From: Omphalotus guepiniiformis
Lineage: Eukaryota; Basidiomycota; Agaricomycetes; Agaricales; Omphalotaceae
Reading direction: 5' to 3'
Assembly: GCA_028554645.1 (NCBI GenBank)
Contig: JAQOOI010000021.1
Location: 1,798,001 to 1,862,000, forward strand
DNA length: 64,000 nt
The notes below the pieces were generated by a model. The model searched no databases. It had not been told where the DNA came from and saw only the letters and a list, made by a program, of their open reading frames with translations. Below are positions 54,913 through 64,000 of this stretch, one piece after another. The position numbers and the translations under genes are program-made. The number at the start of each line of letters is the position of its first letter. The first letter of the stretch is position 1.

Positions 54913-56542
54913 AGAATCGGAACAGTCTAGTGTAGATCACAAGGACAGCAATTTTCACTTTGTATTTAATCATCCTGAGAATAAATTTGCGTCAGTATCT
55001 ACAAAGTCCGATTCAAAACCTGTGAGAGAACGTTATCCGCCGAATTCACCAGAATGGATAGCGCAGAGAGTAAGGGAGGATGAGTCAGAACGAGCGGTGG
55101 GAATTCTGAGAGCATGGATGCCAACCTGTCGGGCCAGGGAAGCATCAGAAGAAATGGTTGCCCAGATCCGGTCATTGGACATCAGCGAAGCCATCACAGC
55201 CGTAAAGTCACTTAAGAAAAACTTGCGGTTCGTAAAAGGTACTAAAGGAAAAGATCTCAAGTTGTCTGTTACAATCGAAGACATCGAGAGTGGCAAGCAG
55301 ATAGAGACATCAGCATTACTTGACAGTGGAGCAACGGGTTCTTGCGTCAATAAAGAATTCGTAGAGCGACATGGCTTAACTGTTAAGAAATTACCAGTAA
55401 AGATGCCGGTATACAATGCTGATGGTACCTTAAACGAAGACGGTTCAATTGAAGGATTCATAGAAGTCAGATTGGTAATGGGAGATCATGCGGAACGCAT
55501 TGAACTTGCTGTTACAAATTTGGGCAAAACGGACATATTTCTGGGACTCGATTGGTTAAGACGTCATAATCCCAATATAGATTGGAATGACTCAACCTTA
55601 AAGTTTGACCGATGTCCTAAGAAGTGTGGTTACATACCATATTACCTAAAACCTGAATCCGACGCTGAAGTCCGGGAACTGGAAGAAGGGGATCGCTTGT
55701 TTTACCTGAATTGGGATGGATATCTTCGAAGTATGAACTTTGGAAAGGGCAAAAAGACTGAGTCGAAAGCAGACAAATACGTCAATGAGTACAAGGATGT
55801 TTTTGATGAAGCCGATTTCCAAAATTTACCCGAACGAAGACCCTGGGACCATGCAATTGAGCTGAAGCCAGACTTTACGCCAGTAGATTGCAAGGTCTAT
55901 CCATTAAATCCTTCGGAACAGAAAGTTTTAGATGAGTTCATTAAGGAAAATCTGAAATCTGGACGAATTAGACCATCAAAGTCACCGATGGCCTCACCAT
56001 TCTTCTTTGTGGCAAAGAAAGATGGGAAACTTCGACCTGTTCAGGATTATCGGAAGTTGAATGAAGCAACGATAAAGAACAAATACCCGTTGCCGCTCAT
56101 TCAAGAACTCATTGATAAACTGAAGGACTCGAAAGTATTTTCGAAAATGGATGTTCGATGGGGATACAATAATATCCGGATCAAAGAAGGTGATGAGTGG
56201 AAGGCGGCATTTAGGACTAATCGGGGGCTCTTTGAACCAACGGTTATGTTCTTTGGTCTTACAAATTCTCCGGCGACCTTCCAAGCGTTCATGAATCATA
56301 TCTTAAGGGATTTGATCAATGAAGGTCATGTCATGGTGTACTTAGACGACATTTTGGTTTTCACAAATACAATCGAAGAGCACGAGTCAATTGTAAAACA
56401 GGTGTTAGATATATTACGACAACACAAGTTGTATCTTAGACCTGAAAAGTGCGAATTCGAGACCAGTAATGTCGAGTACCTTGGAGTGTTTGTAGGAAAA
56501 CGGACAAGTGCGGATGGATCCAAAGAAAGTCAAAGCGGTTAA
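54869..56542 (+). pseudogene. pol: Pol of element 2, first part (protease and reverse transcriptase), frameshifted at the end
   Basis: The open frame begins at 54722 and would be entered at the GGGTTTT. The protease active site is [15 protein letters not shown] near 55318, with [13 protein letters not shown] near 55538. The RT has [50 protein letters not shown] and the catalytic YLDDILVF near 56338. Near 56501 an extra C shifts the frame and the product ends at 56542. A further extra A near 56541-56544 moves it again into the frame of the next part. The protein is therefore broken between RT and RNase H. Confidence 0.85.
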
Positions 56543-56544
56543 AA

Positions 56545-57770
56545 GAATGGAAAATACCAGGAAACAAGAAGGAAGTACAGTCCTTCTTGGGTTTCTGCAA
56601 CTTCTACCGACGATTTATCCGAGGGTTCAGTCAAGTGGCGAAACCATTGTCATCACTGACTGGGAATTCAAAGTGGGAATGGACAGAGCAGCAACAGCAG
56701 GCATTCGAAGAACTCAAAAGTAGAATTGCCGAAGAAGTTGTTCTAACCATACCCCGTGATCATGGGCAATTCAGAGTCGAGGCAGATTCCTCAGATTATG
56801 CGAACGGAGCTGTCTTATCGCAAAAGATAGATGGAAAATGGTGGCCTATTGCATTCAGATCTAGATCTCTAAATGAAACGGAACGTAATTATGAGATCTA
56901 TGATAAGGAAATGATGGCCATTATGGATTCCTTAGCAGATTGGAGACAGTATCTGATGGGTGCGGAAGAGTCATTTGAGATCTATACAGATCATCAAAAT
57001 CTTCAGTATTTCAAAAAACCTCAGAAATTGAATCGTCGACAAGCCCGATGGATCACTGAATTATCTGAATACGACTTTACACTGATTCATAAACCTGGAA
57101 AGTCGATGGGAAAGCCAGATGCATTGTCCAGGATGGCCAATCATGAGACGGGGGAGAAAGACAATGAGGATGTGGTACTTTTAAAGCCGGAACTTTTTTC
57201 GATCAACAGACTAGAGATGCCCGAGGACGAGATCTTAGATCTTATCAAGAAAAAGTCAAAAGTGCGGGATAATCTAGTGAATAAGGCTTTAGAAGGAAAA
57301 GAGAAGGATTGGGTCGAGTCAGAGGAAGGAATTGTGACGTGGCAGGATAGGATTTACGTGCCTATTGATAATAGGTTACGGGGAAAGATCATCGGACTAC
57401 ATCATGATACCGTTCTGACGGGACATCCAGGACAGTTCAAAACCATGGAATTGGTGACGAGAAACTATTGGTGGCCGGGAATCACTCAGGATGTACGGAA
57501 ATACGTTAAAGGGTGTGAAAAGTGTCAGGCCACTAAGATTCATCGAACCAAACCAACGGGAACACTAGTCACAAACAATGTTCCACAAGGTCCCTGGGAA
57601 GTCATAGGAACGGATCTGATCGGAGAACTACCGGAAGCTGGAGGTTTTAATGCCATAAGTGTGACTGTGGATCATTTCACGAAACGAACACGTCTGGTAC
57701 CCACACACATGTCGTTAACGTCTGAAGGAATGGCCAGAATCTATAGGGACAAAATCTTTCCTATACACGG
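56545..57770 (+). pseudogene. pol: Pol of element 2, second part (RNase H and truncated integrase)
   Basis: After the indels the frame continues with FCNFYRRFIRGFSQVAKPLS, an RNase H (FRVEADSSDYANGAVLS, YTDHQNLQYF near 56985), the linker and the integrase zinc finger (HHDTVLTGHPGQ ... GCEKCQ near 57515) and the first part of the DDE core (WEVIGTDLIGELP near 57600, VDHFTKRTRLVP). The integrase sequence stops being recognisable after IFPIHG at about 57770, before the second Asp and the Glu. The frame runs on to 57888 in unrelated sequence. Confidence 0.85.
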
Positions 57771-57784
57771 TAATAGCAGCGTAA

Positions 57785-59263
57785 TGAGCACTCTAAGACG
57801 TAGGAACTCGTCTAAACTCAAAGGTTGCCTTGTAAAAGCGAGTGTAGTCTGGCGTTGGCAAAGATTCCGCACGCAGAAAACTGACTAAAGTCGAGCTAGA
57901 CTGTTGGAAAGACTAACTGAACTGTAAGATCACCGTCTAGACCCTTCGACGAGTACCAGAAACAGCAAACAGACAGACACAGACAGACAGACACAGACAG
58001 ACAGACACAGACAGACAGACAGACAGACAGACAGTTCAAACACAACAGATGTTCAGATATTTAGCACTCTATTAAAGCACTGCAATTCCTAATAGTCCGC
58101 CTCTACCAGCTCGAAGAACCGGGGCCTGACGTTCACAATCAAGAGGCCTTCTGCGATTTAACGCTCTAGAAGATACGTAAAGTTCTCCAATTTGGCGGGC
58201 AGTCGTAACCTGGGGCGCTCGACCCTATACATGACAGTATATGTACTCTACTGCTTGTAAGTATTTCATAAATAGATAGAAAACTGAGTGGAGTAATTAA
58301 AAGGAACAGAGGGATAACATCGAGTATAAAATGGATATAAACAGAAACAATATGACTGAGTTGGGTAAGTAGGCACGTCTAGAGGGTAATTATGTGCAGT
58401 TCTTGGGTATATATGTGTAAGTATTATGTTTTAGTGATGTTTTTGGTACATCTAGACCCTTCTTATCATGCGCTCGAGCCATTCTAAACGAACTACTCCT
58501 ATGCATTTCGTTATTATTCATCTTCGTAACTGTTTTACAGTGTACTTATAGGGGCGCCGAGGGCAGTTTCTAGTCATTTATCCCGTCGGGCTTCCGTATT
58601 TTCTCCTATTTCGACATCTAGACCCCATAGCACCTCGTAGATATACCAATATCCAGCGCTCGAAGGTCAATTCTGTCATTACTTTACTAATAAGTTATTA
58701 TACAGTCATCGAGACTGATCATTTTCATAGCTTTGACCATCTAGTATCTCGGAACGGAATCGTCGATCATATATTTCCGATCATAAAGCGTTATCTCCAG
58801 TATATCATCAATCTGCAGGTTCTAGGAGGTCGGCTAAGTTCGAACAAACCATTTTGATGGCTCGGCGATACCTCTAGCTTTGTCCTTTCGACATTATCGA
58901 GGCTCATGAGGCTATTACGCCTGTGTGTGTGTAGTTTCTTCCTTCCTAAGTCCCGTGGATTACACAGATACTTAAATAGCGACTTCCAGACGAAGGGCTC
59001 TTTGCCAGGCAGGGTGGGTCTGACCATACTGTACAGTCTCGCAGCAGGTAGTTACTTCGCCGAAGGTCTAGAGGCATATCAGCCATAAGGTCTTGATGCA
59101 TACTCGTACATCGTAGTCCTTTCACTTCGAGCCTTTAACTATTCGTGTTCTATGTTTTAGCTAGCACTATGGGACATAGTCTAGCCCTTTATTCCCATCA
59201 TATTCACAGTAGAAATCGTTTAATTTCAGGTATTTCAGGTGTGTATGCGTTTTCAGCGCAACA
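57785..59263 (-). repeat. Probable 3' LTR of a minus-strand retroelement (element 3)
   Basis: The right edge is well supported: read on the minus strand, TTTGGTTTGGGGGAGA (a polypurine tract) is followed at 59263 by TGTTGCGCTG, like the tract and TG of element 1. The left edge is a guess: the integrase of element 2 ends at about 57770, and TGAGCACTC at 57785 would give TG..CA borders and a length near 1.48 kb. The stretch is noncoding, has a CAGA microsatellite near its left end and several TCTAGACCC-like words. The other LTR would lie to the right of the window. Confidence 0.55.
57964..58033. repeat. (CAGA)n microsatellite
   Basis: About 70 bp of cagacagacacagacagaca repeats with occasional CACAGA interruptions, in the presumed LTR of element 3. 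Confidence 0.9.
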
Positions 59264-59279
59264 TCTCCCCCAAACCAAA
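59264..59279 (-). promoter_or_regulatory. Polypurine tract of element 3 (minus strand)
   Basis: TTTGGTTTGGGGGAGA on the minus strand, directly followed by TG. The last eight bases and the TG equal those at the 3' LTR of element 1. An exact second copy of the 16-mer lies at 62194-62209. Confidence 0.65.
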
Positions 59280-59359
59280 TCTAGACCGTCCCCGGTCTGG
59301 TGATCGGTCAGTCATACAGCCAAAGATACATTCTAAAGCTTCGCAGACAGCCTGTTGAT

Positions 59360-59366
59360 TATATAA
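59360..59366 (+). promoter_or_regulatory. TATA-like box upstream of the type A gene of element 3
   Basis: TATATAA about 410 bp upstream of the ATG at 59772. A leader intron (for example donor GTGAGT near 59641, acceptor CTCAG near 59717) could bridge the distance. Confidence 0.4.
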
Positions 59367-59771
59367 TACTTATTCACACACATCTCAGAGTTCGCCGAAG
59401 CAGTGGTACACTGTTCATTGCTTTTTGCCGGTCTATGCCGATCATCAAATTTCAAACTCCGACCAAAATACTCTCGGCCAGTTGTTTGCCTTCGGCAATT
59501 GCCGTAGGTTCTTTTCAGGCAAGTGACTTTCCGTCTCTTTTCCTCTTTCACATTTCTTATTCAGTTTCTTACTTCTCTATTCTTTCTTTTCACGCATCTC
59601 TCAGCCTTTCACTGGTCCGTGCGCCGTGGGAACATGGTCAGGTGAGTCGTTCCATAAGTAAACGGACTTCAACTTTTTCACGCCCATTCTTCCTTTCTCT
59701 CTATTTTTCACTCAGAGTGGCTCTAGCCTTCTGTTTTTCTCTATACATACTTGTTCTTTTCTTTTCTTCTA

Positions 59772-61692
59772 ATGGCGCGAACTACCGGCAAAGCTTCCAA
59801 AGGGAAGGGCAAAGCAGCCTCTTCTTCTCAAATTTCGGCAGTGGCCAAGAAAACTCGAGCCGGTCGAAAGACCGCGCAGATCAACCCTCACGAACAAGCC
59901 AATGAAGTCATCGCATGTATTGTCGACGTCTATCGTCGTTACTTTGATAAACCACGAAAGAATCCCCCCAAGGTCTCAGAAATGACCAAGGCCGTGGAAA
60001 GTGCCACTCCCTTCATGGTATGTTGTATTTCTTATAGTTTTAATCTTTCATTCTTACATTTTCTCTTCTAGGATACTCTCTTTGAGCACGTCGACTTCGA
60101 CATCGAGGATTTCTGTCCGCATGTGCGCCCGGTGTGGCTAGCTTTAGTGCGACTTTGCAACCCCCTCGAATCTCGACTCCCATCTCTTCACAAGACTGGT
60201 TGGTATATCTCGAAGGACGATCGACAGGAGAAACATAGTCTCGAGCCTGTAAGTCCTTATTCCACCGTAATCTTTTTAATCTTATTCAATATAATTTCCT
60301 AGTTTCACGACTTCGATACCATCCTCGGCGACGATTGTGGCGACGACGATACCGTTCTTAGCAACTCAGAGGATGAGGTCCTCGAGTCTGACGACGAGTC
60401 CGTCCAAGTCAAGCCTGAGGTTCGTTTTCTTCTTCCTATTCCCTTCAAATTTCTTTCTTATATCCTTTCATATTCTAGCCTGTTCTGACTTCGAAAAAGC
60501 GAGCGCTCGAGCTGCTAGAAGACGACGACGACATGGATCTCTTCTCTTTTAAGAAGCCTCGCGCGTCCACTCCTTCCAAAACACTCAAGACTGGTCCACC
60601 CGTTCGCGCAGTGAAGCCCAAACCGAAGCCCAAGCCTAAGGCAAAGGCCCCGACTCCCAAAGAGCCATCTCCTGTTGCTAGCGAAAGGTCGCCGACCCCT
60701 GCTCCTGCTTCATCAGCGAGGGCTGGTCCTTCTCATCAGGTCTCCGAGGCCGGCCTCTTCACACATCCTGCTAGCGACACGGTCTTCAACCTTGCCGACT
60801 TGCTCCATGCAACTCGAACCATCGACGCAGTAAGTCTCTTTCTTATTTATTTTATTACTCTTTCATTTATCTTTTATAGCTCACTGGCAGCTTGCCATGT
60901 ACGCGATGTACCGCAGCTCACGCAGCAGAGAAGTGTGTCCCGCCCGAAATACAGAGCACCTCCTACAAATGCGCCGTCTGCTTCAAAAGCAGGCAACCTT
61001 GTTCATGGACCCTGACGCCGGCTCGTGCCCTCGAGATGCGAAATACGATCTACGGGTTGGCTCGTCAAGGTTCTCATAGTAAGTTTAATCATTTATTTCT
61101 TTTTATTTAACATCTTTTCTCATTTCCTCCTTATTCAGACCTCGGCGCAGAAGTTATTGGTCTCGTCGAGAAGATCTCTGTATACGACCAACTTCGCCGC
61201 AGCGTCTTGGACCTCGCCGACAACGCCAACAAGCTTCGCGAGTCCATCGAGCGGGACCAGGAGCACCTTCGTGGTTCAGTCACCGATCCTACCCTTCTTT
61301 TCAACATTCTTCATCGTAACGACCCTTCATTCAAGGACGAAATCGAAGATTTGAAGATGATAGGCGCGGGCTTGGGCTGGGACATGTCGGTTTTGGATCG
61401 AGACTCGAGCTTGGTGAAAACGGAGACTGGTTTTCAGATCCAACCGAGTTCGTCGCGCCTTCCCCTCGACTTCTCTAAATCCGACACTCGCAGCACCATC
61501 GAGCGCATGGTAACCTCGGCTCTCGTGCCTCTTCGCTCTTCGGCGAATGCTTCATCTTCCCGGGTACCTGCGTCGGCTGGTTCTTCCTTTCCATCCTCCC
61601 TCCCTACCATTACGACACTCAACACCGCCCGTTCCCCGGTGGAGGAGGAAAGCGTTGGTCGGATCCTGGCAGAGGATAGTCCGGAGAGGTGA
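59772..61692 (+). CDS. Cys-cluster gene (type A) antisense to element 3
   Basis: Six exons with short introns (60018-60071 and near 60249-60301, 60420-60479, 60829-60879, 61080-61138). It starts MARTTGKASKGKGKAASSSQ, with basic Lys-rich N terminus, a helical part (NEVIACIVDVYRRYFDK), an acidic stretch (DDDTVLSNSEDEVLESDDES), a Pro/Lys-rich region, then a Cys cluster: CTRCTAAHAAEKC, 11 residues, CAVCFKSRQPC (CX2CX8C-X11-CX2CX6C). A coiled segment (DQLRRSVLDLADNANKLRES) and a Ser-rich tail end at TGA 61690-61692. The layout, basic/Pro-rich then Cys cluster then helix, equals that of the antisense gene at 44523-46834. Zinc binding and a DNA or RNA contact are inference. Confidence 0.72.
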
Positions 61693-62193
61693 CTCGGGAT
61701 CTTCGTCGAGGCGTAGCCTACAGTCTTCGGACTTTAAATAATATTTTCATTACATCGCAGCAGGGAGTCTCTTTATAGAGCTCCAAAATCATTATATCTA
61801 GCAAGGGTTCTCTTCATAGAGGCCCAAATATCTTTGTTTTTCATTTCTTGTACCATGTACATAGAAATCTCGTGGCCTTAGTGCCAAATAAAAGCTTTCA
61901 TGTTCTTTCTTTATGTGTGAATCCATTGTTAAGTTCAAATTTAATTTAATATCTTTAAGATTGCCTTCGTCGAGGCTGTAAGTATGGACTCGACTTAGAG
62001 AAATCCCAGCTCGAAGGTAATAAGTAGTAACTAGACCCCTTTATTTATAAGTCTCGTGCCCTTACTTATCACTTCTGTGCCTCAGGCACTTATTTGTTCG
62101 TTTCAACCAATCTTAGATGTTGATTTATTGAAATCTAAAACACTTAAGTTTCGTTTTTAGAAATTTCAAAATTCTATGTCCTAGATGGACTCC

Positions 62194-62209
62194 TCTCCCC
62201 CAAACCAAA
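62194..62209 (-). repeat. Second exact copy of the 16-base polypurine tract
   Basis: TTTGGTTTGGGGGAGA on the minus strand, identical to 59264-59279, but followed by GGAGTCC, not TG. It could be an internal polypurine tract, the leftover of another LTR junction, or a promoter element shared by the two genes (both copies are followed on the plus strand by CGTCCCC within 20 bp). Confidence 0.6.
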
Positions 62210-62329
62210 AGAAGTTCAGCGTCCCCGCTGCATATCTCGGCTAGTCCTTAGTTAAGTCCAGGGTGCCTTAATCAGTCGGGCATGTTACTTCGTCGAAGGG
62301 ACCAGGAGTTCCGCTTTCAGTCAGAAAAG

Positions 62330-62336
62330 TATAAAG
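62330..62336 (+). promoter_or_regulatory. TATA box of the type B gene of element 3 (TATAAAG)
   Basis: TATAAAG about 105 bp upstream of the ATG at 62441, followed by TCGCCGAAG, a word that also follows the TATA box of the type A gene (near 59392). Confidence 0.5.
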
Positions 62337-62440
62337 GAGGGTCGCCGAAGGTGGGTCCAAGTTATCAGTACACTTTAAGACCTTCAACCTGCATTCTCGA
62401 CCTTACTTTCGTCTTCTTCTCGTTCATATTTCATCGTCAC

Positions 62441-63765
62441 ATGGCTCGAGGATCCAACAAGACCTGGCCCGAGAGGGATCAATGGTTAAAGGAGACTCAA
62501 GAGGCCATTACTGCCGCTCAAGCCGTTCAAGCCTTCCCCAAAGCCAGTCCCAAGCTTCTAGGACCAGTCGTGACGGCTCTAGCCGATCATATGGTTTGTT
62601 TATTATATTCTTCAGGCTTCGTCGAGCTCATATTTCTTCATAGTCAAAGCCTTTGAATGCCAAAGTGGTGGCCAAGGATGATATCGCCTTTGATACCTTC
62701 CAGAAAGGACTCAACACTGTGATAGCTATTACAGAGATTGATGGGGTAAATCGTCCCTACCATCTAAATGGGCTCGAGGAGTTCTTTGCCAAGCTCGAGG
62801 TGCTTCGACAGCCCACTCGCAAGCGCAAGGTAACTCTCCTCTTTCCTCATTAATCTTTACAAGCTTCATTCTATACTCTTCACAGAACGTTAAATCTCCT
62901 CTTATCATCGAAGACGATGATGATGATGATGAGATCGAGTTCGTCGGAGGTCGGATTGCTTCTACTCCAGTAAGTATCCATATTTCTTAGGTCGAGACTC
63001 CGACTTGACCTAAGTTTAGGACTATAAAGCCGGACTCGCAGCCGCATTGGGTCTTTCTGCATCCATGCATGCCCCTTCTCAAGAATTAAGCCTTCCACCT
63101 GGCCTCAAGTTCAACAAGAAGGTCAGGGTAAGTGCGGTGTCTTCTTATCCATCATATTATAACTTCGCCGAACGTTCAGGACGTCGCGAATCGTTCTTCT
63201 ACTCTTTCATTGGCCCTCGGCGATGTACCTGGAATGGATGTACGTTCTCGTTCCTACCTCAAGGCCATGTATTACTTATCAGTTGCTCAGGATAACATTG
63301 CAGCTGCCAATGGCAAGCGCATTCGCCTCGAGCAACCCATTTCCGATCTTCGTGAGGATATTGAGGGTAAGTAAGCATGGGTTCTCCCTGTCTCGACCCT
63401 ACTGATCATATTGACCAGAGGATAAGACCCTACGAGAAGCCGCCATCGCTACAACTTTCCGTCATATCGCGCTCACTCCATATCTCGAACTGCCCAAGCT
63501 TAGCGTCGAAGCTTTACGCTCAGTTCTCAATTTCCTTCGTACCGAACAAGTCACTCTTCAGCATGCTGTACATTTCCATGCCAATCAATACCAGTTCGTT
63601 GTTAAACAGATGGACAACATTCAACGAGAGCAATTTAGTCGTCTCTCAGTCGAGGACAAGCAAACCGCTGATTCTTCATCTTCGGAGACCCCTCAAGATG
63701 CTACCATGGAGGAGGCTGGGTCTAGCTCGGCTGATACCACAGCTACCAACTCTAGCAGTGCCTAA
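62441..63765 (+). CDS. Partner gene (type B) antisense to element 3
   Basis: Starts MARGSNKTWPERDQWLKETQ at 62441. Exons joined by short introns give LADHM-KPLNAKVVAKDDIAF, NRPYHLNGLEEFFAKLEVL, a basic end TRKRK, an acidic run (IIEDDDDDDEIEFVGG), a segment with SRSYLKAMYYLSVAQDNIAA and a helical C terminus (LRSVLNFLRTEQVTLQHAVH), then a Ser/Thr/Asp tail ending at TAA 63763-63765. The plan (helical N terminus, a YHLNGL-like motif, basic-acidic linker, helical C terminus) recalls the antisense type B gene of element 1 (THHLLGPY). Homology between the two is likely but unproven. The function is unknown. Confidence 0.65.
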
Positions 63766-64000
63766 GTAAGTTTCGTCGATCCCCATAATCTAGTTCTTTC
63801 TAATTGAATTGTTGTGAGAATAGGCGCTAGACCCTGTATTCAGAGTCTCCAACCTACTTTACACTCCCAACTCATGATATAGTTCATATACCTTCGTACA
63901 TATAACTCTTTTGAGTTTCTTATTACTGTCATTACTTCGAGCCTTCAGAATATCGATTAAGTACCACTTCGACGCAATAGAACAAACTGTTTATTGCTTC
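63766..64000. other. 3' flank of the type B gene, window end
   Basis: Noncoding, T-rich, with a CTAGACCC word (63825) like those in the presumed LTR. In element 1 the end of pol lies about 220 bp past this gene, so the pol stop of element 3 would be expected just beyond the window edge. Confidence 0.4.

Larger units (their letters stand above)
52982..57770 (+). mobile_element. Decayed Ty3/gypsy retrotransposon (element 2), 3' end lost
   Basis: A gypsy element with gag, protease, reverse transcriptase, RNase H and part of the integrase on the plus strand. Its left edge is probably TGTTAAG at 52982, where the transposase fragment ends. A TATA box lies near 53270 and the leader to gag has no ATG. 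The integrase frame breaks off at about 57770, inside the DDE core, next to the presumed LTR of element 3. The 3' LTR is therefore not visible and the target duplication cannot be tested. Two single-base insertions (near 56501 and 56541) break pol. It is unrelated in LTR sequence to element 1. Confidence 0.72.
61693..62440. other. Spacer between the two plus-strand genes of element 3
   Basis: Holds a likely polyadenylation region of the type A gene (AATAAA near 61887), T-rich noncoding sequence, a second copy of the 16-base tract (62194-62209) and a TATA box (62330-62336) for the next gene. No open frame of note. Confidence 0.5.
57785..64000 (-). mobile_element. 3' part of a minus-strand LTR retroelement (element 3) with antisense gene pair, runs off the window
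   Basis: From left to right: presumed 3' LTR, polypurine tract, a Cys-cluster gene (type A) and a partner gene (type B), both on the plus strand and so antisense to the element. This mirrors element 1, where the 3' LTR, type A and type B genes come in the same order moving inward from the LTR. In element 1 the next thing inward is the end of pol, so pol of element 3 should lie beyond 64000. No pol sequence is inside the window, so the identity as a gypsy element is inference from the layout. Confidence 0.55.

Noticed and set aside
62194..62209. Second LTR edge at the second polypurine copy
   Set aside because: The tract is followed by GGAG, not TG, and the left side ends CTCC, not CA. It is listed as a repeat of unknown role.

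Overview
The window is nuclear DNA of a filamentous basidiomycete, most likely a mushroom-forming Agaricomycete. Genes are split by many short introns of about 46-60 bp with GT..AG borders and CTAAC/CTRAY branch points. The gene repertoire (SH3-WW-RasGEF, Pkc1 with a DYG motif, IRG-like GTPase, multi-copy orphan families, Agaricomycete Ty3/gypsy and cut-and-paste transposon remains) fits that group. There is no bacterial or organellar signature, and I saw no CRISPR, rRNA or convincing tRNA.

Layout. 1-17.7 kb is a conserved housekeeping and signalling block: EFL1/Ria1 (5' end outside the window), a Cdc25-type Ras exchange factor, a possible small membrane protein, an endosulfine (Igo1) gene, an unrecognised long spliced gene on the minus strand that runs head-to-head with PKC1, and PKC1 itself. 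Cdc25 (Ras/PKA), endosulfine (PP2A-B55 inhibitor acting below Rim15/Greatwall) and Pkc1 (cell wall integrity) are all nutrient or stress signalling components. 17.7-33.9 kb is an accessory block: a T5orf172/GIY-YIG-like gene, a decayed RNA polymerase III largest-subunit pseudogene, an IRG-like GTPase with an N-myristoylation motif, a patchwork of gene fragments, an F-box gene, a two-helix membrane protein, a bZIP factor and an intronless 927-codon orphan gene.

33.9-64 kb is dominated by retroelements. Element 1 (34139-48518) is a complete Ty3/gypsy element with apparently identical 1239-bp LTRs and a 4-bp target duplication. It has split the last exon of a WD40/transmembrane gene. Its gag, pro and pol lie in three frames joined by two -1 frameshift sites, both GGGTTTT. 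Downstream of integrase it carries two spliced genes on the opposite strand, each with its own TATA box: a Cys-cluster protein and a partner. Element 2 (about 52982-57770) is a decayed gypsy element with one GGGTTTT frameshift site followed by a strong hairpin. It lies against a degraded transposase gene, and its integrase stops where a third element's LTR begins. Element 3 (from about 57785 to beyond the window) is read on the minus strand. What is visible is its 3' LTR, its polypurine tract and, on the plus strand (antisense to the element), the same type of gene pair, Cys-cluster protein then partner.

The most interesting signal is this retroelement system: a conserved antisense two-gene cargo next to the 3' LTR in two separate elements, a double -1 frameshift architecture unusual for fungal LTR elements, long leaders without a single ATG, and a roughly six- to eight-fold excess of CGCG spread through the coding and noncoding parts of element 1. 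All assignments are by eye from the sequence; no database search was run.
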